Origin: Paraburkholderia sp. BL25I1N1
GTDB lineage: Bacteria; Pseudomonadota; Gammaproteobacteria; Burkholderiales; Burkholderiaceae
Direction of reading: 5' to 3'
Assembly (NCBI RefSeq): GCF_003002025.1
Contig: NZ_PVZB01000001.1
Coordinates: forward strand, 62,001 to 126,000
Length of the DNA: 64,000 nt
The translations under genes were made by a program, and so were the position numbers. A model generated the notes under the pieces. That model was not told where the DNA came from. It saw only the letters and a program-made list of their open reading frames with translations, and searched no databases. Every line of letters begins with the position of its first letter. Position 1 is the stretch's first letter. Positions 35,130 to 44,514 of the stretch are shown here, one piece after another.

Positions 35130-35243
35130 TACGCTTTGTGGGATGGTGTCCGGTACGGGCGGGAGCGTGAAAAGCTGGGACGCGGTGTCATTTCCCATAT
35201 CACGACAGCCGCCTTCCCGCATGCGCCGCGCGCCTGATCCCGC

Positions 35244-35975
35244 TTACGCCGCCGGCGCAACCGACGCGCCGGCAATCTTGTGCCGCGCGAGAGATTGGGC
35301 GACGAGTCCGGATGCTTTCGCTTCCTCGACAAATGCATGCAATGCGTGCGCTGCCGCGGCGCCACGGCTTTTCGGCACGCCCATCGCCTGGCGGATCACC
35401 ATGAAGCGCCCGTCGAGCAGACGCAGGCCGGGCGCTTGACGTGCGTCGGCTTCGAGCTGCTGCCTCACGCCTGCCGCGACTTCGAGGTTCTGTTCGAGGA
35501 ATGTTCGGACAACCGTCGGCGACGTGGGCGCGCGCACGATCTGCGCGTGTTTCAGCTCGCGAGTCAGGAACAGGTCGTAAGCGCTGCCCTCTCCAACGGC
35601 CACACGCACCGACTGCTGATCGACATCCTCGTTACGGCGAATCGGCGATGCATCGCGCACGAGGTAACAGCCTTCGATCAACACGTACGGCTCGGTGAAC
35701 GCGATGGTTTCTCCTCGTCGCGGATCTACGGCGAAGAAGCCGAAATCCGCTCGTTCCTCGCTGACCGCCTGCACGGACTTGCCCGCTGCATCGAATACCA
35801 CGAGTTCCAGTTCCACACCGAGCGAGGCCGCGAACGCGCGCGCCAGATCCACCGAAACACCGGTCGGCTCGCCTGCTGCGTCCTTGCCCGCGAGAATCGG
35901 ATTGCCGAGATTGATCGAGGCCCGCAGCTTGCCGGTAGGTGTGAATGCACGAATGATGGACGGGTCGGTTTTCAT
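35244..35975 (-). CDS. Bacterial solute-binding domain protein (family 3) without a visible signal peptide
   Basis: A 243-residue protein with the SBP family 3 fold (GKLRASINLGNPILAG, GVSVDLARAFAASLGVELELVVFD, ADFGFFAVDPRRGETIAFTEPYV). The ATG at 35975 starts MKTDPSIIRAFTPTG, with no hydrophobic signal. Extending to the in-frame ATG at 36044 adds 23 residues that also lack one and would overlap the MFS gene. The protein is therefore probably cytoplasmic, or depends on another export route. It follows the MFS and Ldh2 genes on the same strand and may sense or bind their substrate. Confidence 0.8.
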   Translation of the reverse strand: MKTDPSIIRAFTPTGKLRASINLGNPILAGKDAAGEPTGVSVDLARAFAASLGVELELVVFDAAGKSVQAVSEERADFGFFAVDPRRGETIAFTEPYVLIEGCYLVRDASPIRRNEDVDQQSVRVAVGEGSAYDLFLTRELKHAQIVRAPTSPTVVRTFLEQNLEVAAGVRQQLEADARQAPGLRLLDGRFMVIRQAMGVPKSRGAAAAHALHAFVEEAKASGLVAQSLARHKIAGASVAPAA

Positions 35976-36024
35976 GGAGACGAGTGGAGTCAGAAATTGA
36001 GGTTTTGTATATCGACACAGACGT

Positions 36025-37305
36025 TCAGCCGCAGACACGCGCACTGCTCGCTTCGACGCGAGTCGATGATCGCGGCCGCAGCAGTATCGTCACGGCGAGC
36101 ACGCTGGCGAGCGCTATGCCGCCAGCCAGGACGAAAGCGCTAAAGAACGTATGACTCTGCTGGACCAGAAATCCGGTTGCAGTCGGACCGACGATGCCGG
36201 CACAGTTCGCGATAGCGTGCACGCACCCGCCCACTCTGCCGAGTTTCGGACCGGGAATCGTGTCCTGAATCAGCGCCCAGTAGGTACTGCCGCTCAAATA
36301 TAAAGCAAACACGGCAATGGCCATTAGCACCAGCGCGCTGACGGTTGTGGTCACGGCGCCGGCAAGCGCGACGCAGACACCCGCGGTGCCGAGGCATACG
36401 ATCAGCACCCACTTGCGGGCACGCAGCGCATTGCCTGTGCGGCGAAAGATCAGATCGGACAGCACACCGCTCAATCCGTACCCGACGAATCCCAACACCC
36501 ACGGCAACACCGTCGCCAGACTCATGCTTTTCAGGCTCAAATGACGATCCATAGTTAGAAAGCTTGGGAACCAGGTCAGGAAGAAAAACAGAATGTAGCT
36601 GTAACCGAAGTACGAAATCATCGCCGCGAGAATGGCGGGCTGCTTGAGGTAGAAGCCAAGGCTCCGGACTTCCGAAGGATCTTCCGGGACGCTGCGATCT
36701 GATTCGATCAGTTGTCGTTCTTCATCGGATATGCGCGGATGCTGGTGCGGCTTGTCGGTCGCCATGAACTGCCAGAAAACCAGCCAAAGCAATCCGAAAC
36801 AGGCGATTCCCGCGAACGCGACGCGCCAGCCATAGGCCGCTGTCAGCAGGCCGACCACCGGCCCCGCAACCGCGCCACCCAGCGGTAGACCACAATTTGC
36901 GAAGCCGAATGCCGTTGCCGATTCTTTATGCGGGAACCAGTTGTTCACGATTTTGTTGATCGTCGTCGCAAGCGGGCCTTCGGCCATGCCGAAAAGAGTG
37001 CGGATCGCGAGCAGCGACCCGAAGCCGGTCGCGAGGCCGGTCGCGCCGCAAAACAGCGACCACGTCAAAATTGCCCCTGAAAACACGCGCTTGCCGCCCC
37101 AGCGATCCGCCGCCCAGCCGCCGATGAAATTGAAGGCCGCGTAGCCGATGAAAAACGTCGAGAACAATAGTCCGAGGCTGCCCGGCGACATGTGCAATTC
37201 CTGCATTACGGCGGGCGCCGCGACGGATAAAGCCGACCGGTCGAGATAGTTGATGAAGCCTGCGATGAACAGCAGCAAGACGATACGCCAACGAATGTTT
37301 GTCAC
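36025..37305 (-). CDS. MFS transporter, anion:cation symporter type
   Basis: A 426-residue protein with about twelve membrane segments. It has the ACS-family opening INYLDRSALSVAAPAVMQEL, the loop GGWAADRWGGKRVF between helices 2 and 3, and ALIQDTIPGPKLGRVGG in the second half. The GTG at 37305 is chosen for its ideal aaggagggacag ribosome binding site. Relatives carry organic acids such as sugar acids, phthalate or tartrate. The Ldh2-family dehydrogenase gene lies just upstream in the same direction, so import and oxidation of a hydroxy acid is plausible. Confidence 0.9.
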   Translation of the reverse strand: MTNIRWRIVLLLFIAGFINYLDRSALSVAAPAVMQELHMSPGSLGLLFSTFFIGYAAFNFIGGWAADRWGGKRVFSGAILTWSLFCGATGLATGFGSLLAIRTLFGMAEGPLATTINKIVNNWFPHKESATAFGFANCGLPLGGAVAGPVVGLLTAAYGWRVAFAGIACFGLLWLVFWQFMATDKPHQHPRISDEERQLIESDRSVPEDPSEVRSLGFYLKQPAILAAMISYFGYSYILFFFLTWFPSFLTMDRHLSLKSMSLATVLPWVLGFVGYGLSGVLSDLIFRRTGNALRARKWVLIVCLGTAGVCVALAGAVTTTVSALVLMAIAVFALYLSGSTYWALIQDTIPGPKLGRVGGCVHAIANCAGIVGPTATGFLVQQSHTFFSAFVLAGGIALASVLAVTILLRPRSSTRVEASSARVCG

Positions 37306-37440
37306 CTGTCCCTCCTTGAGTCTTTTATGTTTTAGACGGCCCGCGCGCTCGATGGCGCTGCCCGGTCCGTTGAGTCTCCTTGCTCGCCGCAACCCGCGTT
37401 GGAAGCTCGCAGGGCGCGGCGTAGCGGACGACTCGCCGCT

Positions 37441-38490
37441 TCAGTCGTGTGGCCGCGCGGCGGCTTGCAGCATGGCGAGTTGCGCCGCGCCGATGTCGAT
37501 GCCTTCCGCCATCTGACGTTCCAGAAGACCGAGTTCGATCTGGCCGGGCACGATCACAGGCGCATTCGGATCGGCAGGCCTGGAGCCGTGCAGAATTGCC
37601 GCGTAGTCGGCCATACGCGCGGCGAGGCACGCACTGCTGCCAAGCCTGGTCGTATCGATCAGGATAAAGAAGTGGCCGAGATTTTGCGGCTGTTCGGGTT
37701 CGTCCTCCCACGACTTCACATGCGTCAGATAGGCCGCTCCGGAAAGCATTCCTGCGAACAGATCGACGACCAGTGCGAGGCCATAACCCTTGTGGCCGCC
37801 GATCGGGAGCAGGAAGCCATCGAGCGCGGCCTTCGGGTCGGTGGTCGGCTTACCTTGGGCGTCGGTCGCCCAGTCGCCGGGAATCGGTTCACCGCGCTTG
37901 AGCGCGTTGCGAATCTTTGCGCGCGCTGCGACGCTGATCGCCATATCCAGAATAAACGGATGACCTTCCGGGTTCGGGACGCCGAAGCCGACAGGACTGT
38001 TGCCCAGGCGCGCGTCGGTGCCGCCCCACGGTGCGATCGTCGTCGTTGCGTTGCTGCCGATGATGCTGGCGAATCCGTTCATGGCGGCGAGGTACGAATA
38101 CGGCGACACCGGGCCGAAGTGATTGCTGCCTCGCACGAACACGCACGCGATGCCGTGCTCGCGCGCGGCCGTCATCGCCAGATCGAGTGCGCGAAAGCCG
38201 ACGAGCGGTCCGATACCGTTGTCGCCGTCGAGACGATGAAGCGCCGGGCCGACCTGTTCGGAGCTGATCGACGGCTTGGGATTGATTCCGCCGATGCGCA
38301 GGCGAGAGCCGTACGATTCGATTCGGCTGGTGCCGTGCGTGCGCAAACCGAACAGGTCGGCGAGTACGAGGATGGTGGCGGTGTCGGTAGCGTCGGCGCG
38401 ATCGAGGCCGAGCGCGCAGAGTGCTTCGATTGTCAGCTCGGTCAATTGCGCCTTGCTGACCATGCCCGGAGCGGTGGTGGATTGAGTCAT
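37441..38490 (-). CDS. Ldh2-family NAD(P)-dependent hydroxyacid/imino-acid oxidoreductase
   Basis: A 349-residue member of the malate/L-lactate dehydrogenase (Ldh2/YlbC) family, which is unlike classical LDH. Family landmarks include LFGLRTHGTSRIESY near residue 48, VRGSNHFGPVSPYSYLA near residue 118 and GHKGYGLALVVDLFAGMLSGA near residue 235. The ATG at 38490 has a gaaggagacgaccc upstream. Members reduce or oxidise ureidoglycolate, sulfolactate, 2,3-diketogulonate or piperideine-2-carboxylate; the sequence does not decide. It probably forms an operon with the MFS gene, under the LysR gene just upstream. Confidence 0.85.
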   Translation of the reverse strand: MTQSTTAPGMVSKAQLTELTIEALCALGLDRADATDTATILVLADLFGLRTHGTSRIESYGSRLRIGGINPKPSISSEQVGPALHRLDGDNGIGPLVGFRALDLAMTAAREHGIACVFVRGSNHFGPVSPYSYLAAMNGFASIIGSNATTTIAPWGGTDARLGNSPVGFGVPNPEGHPFILDMAISVAARAKIRNALKRGEPIPGDWATDAQGKPTTDPKAALDGFLLPIGGHKGYGLALVVDLFAGMLSGAAYLTHVKSWEDEPEQPQNLGHFFILIDTTRLGSSACLAARMADYAAILHGSRPADPNAPVIVPGQIELGLLERQMAEGIDIGAAQLAMLQAAARPHD

Positions 38491-38706
38491 GGAACGGGTC
38501 GTCTCCTTCGATCTAAAAACTGTGCGGATCAAGCGACTGCGACTGCACAGCGCTTGCGTTTCACACATGATCGGTCAGGCGTCACCCGCGTGACAAACGC
38601 ATATTTTCGTTCGATTGGTGCGTCGAATGCACGAATCGGGCTGCAACCGGCGCGACGGCAACGTGGCCGCCCGAAGCGATTGCAGCGCTTCAACGCATTG
38701 CATTGC

Positions 38707-39624
38707 TTAAGCGCCGGCGTCTGCGGGCAGCGCGTCTGATGCGCGAAGCTCCGTCAACAGCTGAAGGAAGAAGCGTCCGGCAGAAGACAGGCCGCGCCCG
38801 CGACGCTGGAGTACGCCCAGCGTGCGCCGGATAGGCGGATCGACGAGCGCGACGCTCGTGAGTGCTTTGTGAGGGCCGCGAGGCATGGCGAGGCGAGGCA
38901 CGACGCCCACGCCGAGTCCGGCTTCCACCAGGCTCACGAGAGCCGGCACATGGCGCACTTCACAGAACCATTTCGGCCTGTCGACGACGCCGGCCAGCGC
39001 CTCGTCAATGACCGCGCGATTGCCGCTGCCCTGTGCCACCGCCAGATAGTCGAGGTTGGCGAGTTCCGCCCAGGCGACCGATTTGCGCCTGGCGAGCGGA
39101 TGGGCGCGCGGACAGGCGAGGACGAAAGGGTCGTCGAGGAGCGGCGTGAACTCGATGTCCGGCTCCTGTGTGCCGACATAAGTAAGACCGAAATCCGCTT
39201 CGCCGCGCGCCACAGCTAGAAAAACCATCGACGACGGCTCGTCGATCAAGCGCAGACGGATGCCGGGATAACGCTCGTGATAGAGAGCAATGGCTTCCGG
39301 AAGGAAATAGCGCACGGCCGAGGGCACACACGCAATGGTGAGCTCGCCGGTCATCTTGCGCGCGAAATCGTCGAACTCGAGCATCGAGTTGTCGATCTCG
39401 TTGAGGATTCGATATGCCCGATCCAGAAACCCGCGACCCACGATCGTCAGATCCATCTTGCGCGTGGTTCGCTCGAAAAGCCTGACGCCGAGTGCGTCCT
39501 CCAGTTTCTCGATGCGACGCGAGAGCGCCGACGCTGAAAGGTGCAACGAGTCGGCAGCAGCGCGAAAACTGCCGAGATCGGCTGTGGCGACAAAGGCGCG
39601 CAAGTCGGATATCTCGAAGTTCAT
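38707..39624 (-). CDS. LysR-family transcriptional regulator
   Basis: A 305-residue protein with a winged helix over residues 3-62 (LRAFVATADLGSFRAAADSLHLSASALSRR starts it) and a full effector domain (GELTIACVPSAVRYFLPEAI, GEADFGLTYVG). It is encoded in the same direction as the Ldh2 and MFS genes, 216 bases upstream of them, not divergent. Control of those genes is likely from position only. Confidence 0.9.
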   Translation of the reverse strand: MNFEISDLRAFVATADLGSFRAAADSLHLSASALSRRIEKLEDALGVRLFERTTRKMDLTIVGRGFLDRAYRILNEIDNSMLEFDDFARKMTGELTIACVPSAVRYFLPEAIALYHERYPGIRLRLIDEPSSMVFLAVARGEADFGLTYVGTQEPDIEFTPLLDDPFVLACPRAHPLARRKSVAWAELANLDYLAVAQGSGNRAVIDEALAGVVDRPKWFCEVRHVPALVSLVEAGLGVGVVPRLAMPRGPHKALTSVALVDPPIRRTLGVLQRRGRGLSSAGRFFLQLLTELRASDALPADAGA

Positions 39625-39869
39625 TCCAGAGGTCGCAAGGATGAAGAGAGTCGCTTAGTGTCGATGTACCGCTGCGCGTTGTCAATTCGTGCGCGCGACA
39701 CAATAATCGACCGACTTTGCGCTTAATCCGCCGTGGGAGAATCAAGCACCTGCAGAAAGCGGAGATGATTACCTGGCGATGTTGCCAACGGCTGGAAGTT
39801 TGTCGGCATAGCAGCCGATGCCGTTTCCGACGCCGACGGTCCATTCCCGCGTGCGAAAGACTTTCGTAG

Positions 39870-40661
39870 CTAGAAGCGGTAAAGGACCGACGCCATCCCG
39901 TTGAGGTCGAGCCGGCGCTCGGTGATCGGACTGCCTGCGGCGTAACGCTCAAGCCGTCCCGCGACTACTGCAACGTTCGCCGACCAGTGCGGACTGATTT
40001 TGTAAGTCGCATTCACGTTGAAGTGAATATCGCGCAAGCCGGAAGCGGTATCGTAGTGTGGCAATCCCGATGCCGCACTTTCCTGCGGCGTGATGCCGAA
40101 CAAGGTCTGCGTATAGGTCGCGTTGGCCCAGGTGAGGCCCGGACCCATCGAAAAGAGCCAGTTGCCGATCGGCGCCGATACGAACAGATCGGCCATCGCC
40201 GTCAGACCCTGTCCGGTGCCGGCGATGTCCTGATAGGCCGCCAGCGCGCCGGTGAACGCCCACCACGTGTAATCGCCAAAGAGCCGCAGCTTCGGTCCAT
40301 AGTGCACATCGGGCAGGCCTTTGAGCCGCGCATCGTCGGACGACGATCTCGACTGGAAGTCGAAACTCACCGACATACCGAGGTGATAGTTCTCTCCATG
40401 CAGTACGTTGACGCCGAGCACATCGGGACCCTGCGAGAAAAACCGCTCCTTCCATGAAATGTCCTGCACGGGGAAGGGAAGCACTTGAAGCTTTGAGGAG
40501 CCAGGGAACTTCGGGAACACGTACATGCCGGGCCCGACCGAAATTTTCCAATCGCTGTCCGCCTGCGGTTCATCGGCGTGCGCGACGCCCATCGTGCAGC
40601 ATGCTGTGACCGCTGCGAGCGCCAGATAACGGCGTGCAAAAGTTGTAATGTCCTGTCTCAT
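39870..40661 (-). CDS. MipA/OmpV-family outer membrane protein
   Basis: A 263-residue precursor. A signal peptide ends at about residue 29 (VAHA before DEPQ). The mature part is beta-strand-rich with alternating hydrophobic residues and a final aromatic Phe (ASVLYRF), as needed for insertion into the outer membrane. The sequence resembles the MipA/OmpV family. The ATG at 40661 overlaps the upstream hydrolase stop (ATGA), making it the last gene of a three-gene operon. Confidence 0.8.
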   Translation of the reverse strand: MRQDITTFARRYLALAAVTACCTMGVAHADEPQADSDWKISVGPGMYVFPKFPGSSKLQVLPFPVQDISWKERFFSQGPDVLGVNVLHGENYHLGMSVSFDFQSRSSSDDARLKGLPDVHYGPKLRLFGDYTWWAFTGALAAYQDIAGTGQGLTAMADLFVSAPIGNWLFSMGPGLTWANATYTQTLFGITPQESAASGLPHYDTASGLRDIHFNVNATYKISPHWSANVAVVAGRLERYAAGSPITERRLDLNGMASVLYRF

Positions 40662-41539
40662 GCTTTCCTCGCCACGGCGGCCAACTGTCTCAGGCGCCGC
40701 GCGAGCGCCCGTGATACGACAGGCGTCGGATTGTCGCAACTCGCCGACGCCGCAGCGCTTTCGCGCATGAAGAGCGCGCATTCTCGCGCGACGACCTCAC
40801 GCTCGTTGTCCGATGTGATCATGTGGTACGAGTCGTCGAGCCAGATGGTGCGAAGAAACGACGCTCCCACGTTCGCCATGACGTAGCGGGCGTTGTGCGG
40901 GCTAGACGTTTCGTCGTCGATCGCATGAATGATGAGGCAGTCGGTGCTGATGCTCTTTAGCTTTTTGCGCACTGAACTCGTCAGCCGGCCCGCTTCATGA
41001 AGCGCGGGCACCCCAATGGATGCGGGTCCCACTTCGCTGATTTCGCCCCTTTGCATCACGCGTGCAATTTTCGAGCGCAGCGCTTCGTTGCGCAGCCCAT
41101 AGGGTTCGTGCTCGCGATAACGGTAGCGCGAGCGCAGTGGCGTGTAATAGACGTAATCGAGCAAAAATCGATACCAGGGAATCGCCCAGCCGTCGTAACT
41201 GAGTGTGATCGACAACAACAGCAACGCGCGCGCGGTCGGGCGCTGCTGAGCGACGGCGGCGGCCAGCGTCGCGCCCATGGAGAGGCCGCATACCGAAACA
41301 TGTCGGTGCCGCGATGCAAGCGCGTCAAATTCCGCGACGGCTGCGCTGACCCACTCTTCCATGGGGACATGCCCCGTGCCGGCGCTGTAGCCACGAATTT
41401 CTGGCGTGTGAGTCACGAACCCTTCTTCGACTAGCGCGCGCGCGAGGAACCGCAATTCCGCCGGAGAACTCGACAGGCCGTGCAAGAGCAGGACAGCGTG
41501 ATCGTTGCCCGGAGCAGTGGGAAATGGAGATGTGTTCAT
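40658..41539 (-). CDS. Alpha/beta hydrolase (carboxylesterase-like)
   Basis: A 293-residue hydrolase. VLLLHGLSSSPAELRFLARAL near residue 17 forms the oxyanion region, and CGLSMGATLAAAV near residue 95 carries the nucleophile Ser. HAIDDETSS (acid) and DDSYHMITSD (base) complete the triad. It resembles bacterial carboxylesterase Est30-type enzymes and monoacylglycerol lipases. The ATG at 41539 lies 2 bases after the DUF4118 gene stop, and the stop overlaps the OmpV gene, so all three are cotranscribed. Confidence 0.88.
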   Translation of the reverse strand: MNTSPFPTAPGNDHAVLLLHGLSSSPAELRFLARALVEEGFVTHTPEIRGYSAGTGHVPMEEWVSAAVAEFDALASRHRHVSVCGLSMGATLAAAVAQQRPTARALLLLSITLSYDGWAIPWYRFLLDYVYYTPLRSRYRYREHEPYGLRNEALRSKIARVMQRGEISEVGPASIGVPALHEAGRLTSSVRKKLKSISTDCLIIHAIDDETSSPHNARYVMANVGASFLRTIWLDDSYHMITSDNEREVVARECALFMRESAAASASCDNPTPVVSRALARRLRQLAAVARKA

Positions 41540-41541
41540 GG

Positions 41542-42339
41542 TCAGTCTTCCGCCCGGAGGATCAGAAAGTCGCCTGACGGCGTAGTGAAGCGTTCGCACA
41601 CACATTCGACTGCGCGCCAACCGTGTCCAGTTGATAGGAAACGCATGCGGTGATGGCCCGGCACCAGCCGGTCGTTCACGCGCGCGAGATCGTCCTGATG
41701 TACTTGCGAATGCCTGGCGCCGTAAGCGATGCCCGTAAGAAGCGTTTCGTCGTCGATGATGCCGGTGGCCGAGGAGGTTGCCGCTGCCGCGACGAAACTG
41801 CCAGGCGGCGCGCTCGTTGCCGGATCGAGCGCCTTGATGAGAATGAGCGACCGGTTGTGCTGCGCGATGTGATGCAGCATGCGATGCATTTCATCGGTGG
41901 CACGACGCGCGATCAGGCGTTCGTTATCGCCGCGCAGCAGCATTTCATAGCGCGAGAGCGCGACAGACGCCAGCAGTTCGGCGCGATACTGCGCGCGTTT
42001 CAGACGCTCGACCAGCGTGATGACTAATACCGTGATGAGCGAATACGAGACAAGCAGACGGATGTCCGATTCATCGATGATATCGATGCGTCCGTACGGC
42101 GGGACGAACAGATAATCCGCGAGGCAGAGTCCCGCGAGCATTACGCTCACTGCGGGCGCGAGGCCACAATAATATTCCACGAGCACGGCGGCGATAAGAA
42201 AGGCGGTGCCCGGCATGATCGGGCCGAGCAGCGGGTGAAGTATCGTGCGAATGGCAGCGGCGGTAAAAAGTGCCGCCGCCGCGATGATCCACCGTTTGCG
42301 GCCTCGCGAAGCCCACCGCCGGGAGTTTTTTACTTTCAT
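41542..42339 (-). CDS. DUF4118 membrane protein, KdpD-like sensor fragment
   Basis: A 265-residue protein. Three or four hydrophobic segments over about residues 17-110 (YYCGLAPAVSVMLAGLCLADYLFVPPYG included) match DUF4118, the membrane module of KdpD and related kinases. The cytoplasmic remainder has no histidine-kinase core (no H-box or ATP-lid motifs). It is therefore a sensor module without a kinase, perhaps acting as a regulator or remnant. It is the first gene of the operon with the hydrolase and OmpV genes. Confidence 0.75.
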   Translation of the reverse strand: MKVKNSRRWASRGRKRWIIAAAALFTAAAIRTILHPLLGPIMPGTAFLIAAVLVEYYCGLAPAVSVMLAGLCLADYLFVPPYGRIDIIDESDIRLLVSYSLITVLVITLVERLKRAQYRAELLASVALSRYEMLLRGDNERLIARRATDEMHRMLHHIAQHNRSLILIKALDPATSAPPGSFVAAAATSSATGIIDDETLLTGIAYGARHSQVHQDDLARVNDRLVPGHHRMRFLSTGHGWRAVECVCERFTTPSGDFLILRAED

Positions 42340-42553
42340 TTGTTTTATACAACGAGATGACGTTTACGCAAAAACCGGTGATTGTGCCAGACACTTTTGT
42401 GGCCTCAGCCGCTATATCGGTCAAAATTTTTTGACTGGACGGTATTTCCGTCAGTGCAATGGCGGCAAACCAAACGTGGCGAATGGCGCATCGAAGCGCT
42501 GATAGTCTTTATACTGGCGCCGAAACTAATAAGCTTACCGTGCGAGCCAAAGC

Positions 42554-43360
42554 ATGCGCCTGCTCACCTATGCCCTATGCTTCGTTATGGCCGCCTACCT
42601 GGCGGCGGCACTGGCGCTGTATCTGATGCAGGACCGCCTGCTGCTTCCCTCCACGTCCGACACAGCCGATCTGCGCACGGTCGTGAACAAGCTTAGCCAT
42701 ATTGAAGCGTGGAACGCGCAAGGCTCGTTCGCGGGTTATGTCGTCACACCGACCGATCACGAACCCCGCGGCACATTCATCCTTTTTCACGGCAACGAAG
42801 AGTCGGCGGAGACCAAGCTGCCGCTCGCCGAAGTATTCGTGCGCGCCGGATATCGGGTCGTGATTGTCGAGTATCCGGGGCACGGCAGGCGGGGAGGTGA
42901 GCGCACCATGAAAGCGGCGACCGTTGCTTCGCGCGAGGCCTTGTCGGCCGTACTCTCACAATGGCGCGGGCCGGTCTATCTGGTGGGCGAATCTCTGGGC
43001 GCGGGCATGGCATCGCAAGTGGTCAAGGGCAACGAATCGGCGATTGCGGGCGTCCTGCTCATTACGCCGTGGGATTCGCTGGCCGATGTGGCCGCCGAGA
43101 AGTATCCGATCTTCCCGGTGCGGTGGCTGCTGCACGATGGTTTTGATTCGATCGCCGCCGTATCGCGCTACGACGGTCCACTTGTCATTATCGGCGCGCA
43201 GCGGGACGACTTGATTCCTGTCGCACATGCACGGCGTTTCGCGAGCGAACACGATCACGCGCGGCTCATGCTGCTGCCGAGCGCCGATCACGACAGCTGG
43301 TTCGGCGCCATGACGCCGCAGGACTGGCGACGCGTTCTGCAATGGCTGAATGCCGTATGA
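42554..43360 (+). CDS. Membrane-anchored alpha/beta hydrolase
   Basis: A 268-residue protein. An N-terminal hydrophobic segment (residues about 3-24) anchors it in the inner membrane with the catalytic domain outside. FILFHGNEESAE near residue 76 and GESLGAGMASQV near residue 145 (nucleophile Ser147) define the hydrolase, with an acid/base pair in GAQRDDLIP and SADHDSW. It resembles YhfP/Bem46-type serine hydrolases. The divergent partner is the DUF4118 gene across 214 bases. Confidence 0.85.
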   Translation: MRLLTYALCFVMAAYLAAALALYLMQDRLLLPSTSDTADLRTVVNKLSHIEAWNAQGSFAGYVVTPTDHEPRGTFILFHGNEESAETKLPLAEVFVRAGYRVVIVEYPGHGRRGGERTMKAATVASREALSAVLSQWRGPVYLVGESLGAGMASQVVKGNESAIAGVLLITPWDSLADVAAEKYPIFPVRWLLHDGFDSIAAVSRYDGPLVIIGAQRDDLIPVAHARRFASEHDHARLMLLPSADHDSWFGAMTPQDWRRVLQWLNAV

Positions 43361-43392
43361 CGCGTCGCCTGATTTGAAGCGCATCCGAAAGT

Positions 43393-44514
43393 TTAGCGGG
43401 TCGAGAACACTGAGATGCCCCCGTTGGGAAATCCTGCCGCGCCAGGCTGGAACGGCACGTACACTTGCTCAAGCGCGCTGTCGATGGCGACAGAATGCGC
43501 CCCGGTGCCTACCGGAACCTTAAAGAGCAATTGCCGTGAAGCGCCATCGATTACGCCCATCTGCGGGCTAAATCCGGAAGCCGCAGCGATACCGCTCGTG
43601 ACGTAGTGCCGGGCCGGCAGGAAATAGCGGTTGGAAGTCGGATCGTAATTGACCTGATCCACGCCGCCAAACGGCAGGCTGGCCTGGATTGCGCCACTCG
43701 CACGATCGAGGATCAGCGTGATGAGCGGGTCGCCGGCCGGCGGATCGCATCCAACGAGCACGTCGTTATTCGGGCCAAGCACGATCCCCGCCGGGCCGCA
43801 TTTCCCTAGTGGAAACGATTTGCTGACAGAAGGACTGCCCGCCGCTGCGGAACTGGCGGTGATGACATCGAGTTGACCTTCGGGATTGGCAGCGGTCCCG
43901 TCGTTGTTGATCAAAAAGCTCTTCGAGACAGGGTCGTATGTGCACGCTTCGAGCCCCGACGAACCGTTGAAAGGCAGCTTTACCACCGCCTTTTGTGTCA
44001 GCGTGGAAAGGAACGTGACGAACGGGGGTGAGTCCCCAGGGCTCGCATACATCACGAGATGATCGTCGGGATCGTAGCAGCCCTCATCGACGCGCGATCC
44101 GGAATTACTGATGGCGATCGTGTTGACCGTCTTTTGCGCCGCCGTATCGATCACCTTAACCGAGTCGACGTCGCCGACGTAGATCGTGTTCGTGCCGGTG
44201 ATCCCTACGATTCCATCGGGACCGGACTCATTTGTTGTGGCGCCGGCACCGATGAACGGCCCCGGAATCTGTGCGATCAGCGTGTTCGATTTAGTGTCCA
44301 CGACGTCGACCGCCTTGTTATTGCGGTCGGCAAGAAAGTACTTGCCGGCCTCCACGTAGCCAATATCGAAACTGAATGGTGGGCTCGAAGCGTTGGGCAC
44401 GGCGATGTTCGTCAATAGCTTTGGCGGTGTCGGGGCGCTGACGTTATCGCCACCTCCGCAGCCGGCCAGTGCGGCCACAGCTAGCAAAACCAAAGTCGTT
44501 ATGCGCGTTCCCAT
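43393..44514 (-). CDS. Secreted lipoprotein with beta-propeller repeats
   Basis: A 373-residue lipoprotein precursor. The signal (VLLAVAALAGCGGG) has a LAGC lipobox with the modified Cys near residue 19. The mature part has repeated NNKAVDVVDTKSNTLIA-like units, the YVTN/YncE-type propeller pattern of about 40 residues per blade. The ATG at 44514 is chosen for the lipobox and the aaaggagacaaatcg ribosome binding site. The role is unknown; such proteins often bind ligands at the cell surface. A nested inverted repeat lies 87-131 bases upstream. Confidence 0.8.
   Translation of the reverse strand: MGTRITTLVLLAVAALAGCGGGDNVSAPTPPKLLTNIAVPNASSPPFSFDIGYVEAGKYFLADRNNKAVDVVDTKSNTLIAQIPGPFIGAGATTNESGPDGIVGITGTNTIYVGDVDSVKVIDTAAQKTVNTIAISNSGSRVDEGCYDPDDHLVMYASPGDSPPFVTFLSTLTQKAVVKLPFNGSSGLEACTYDPVSKSFLINNDGTAANPEGQLDVITASSAAAGSPSVSKSFPLGKCGPAGIVLGPNNDVLVGCDPPAGDPLITLILDRASGAIQASLPFGGVDQVNYDPTSNRYFLPARHYVTSGIAAASGFSPQMGVIDGASRQLLFKVPVGTGAHSVAIDSALEQVYVPFQPGAAGFPNGGISVFSTR

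Noticed and set aside
40987..41434. Plus-strand frame opposite the hydrolase
   Set aside because: It is a shadow of the minus-strand esterase-like gene, which has a clear catalytic elbow.
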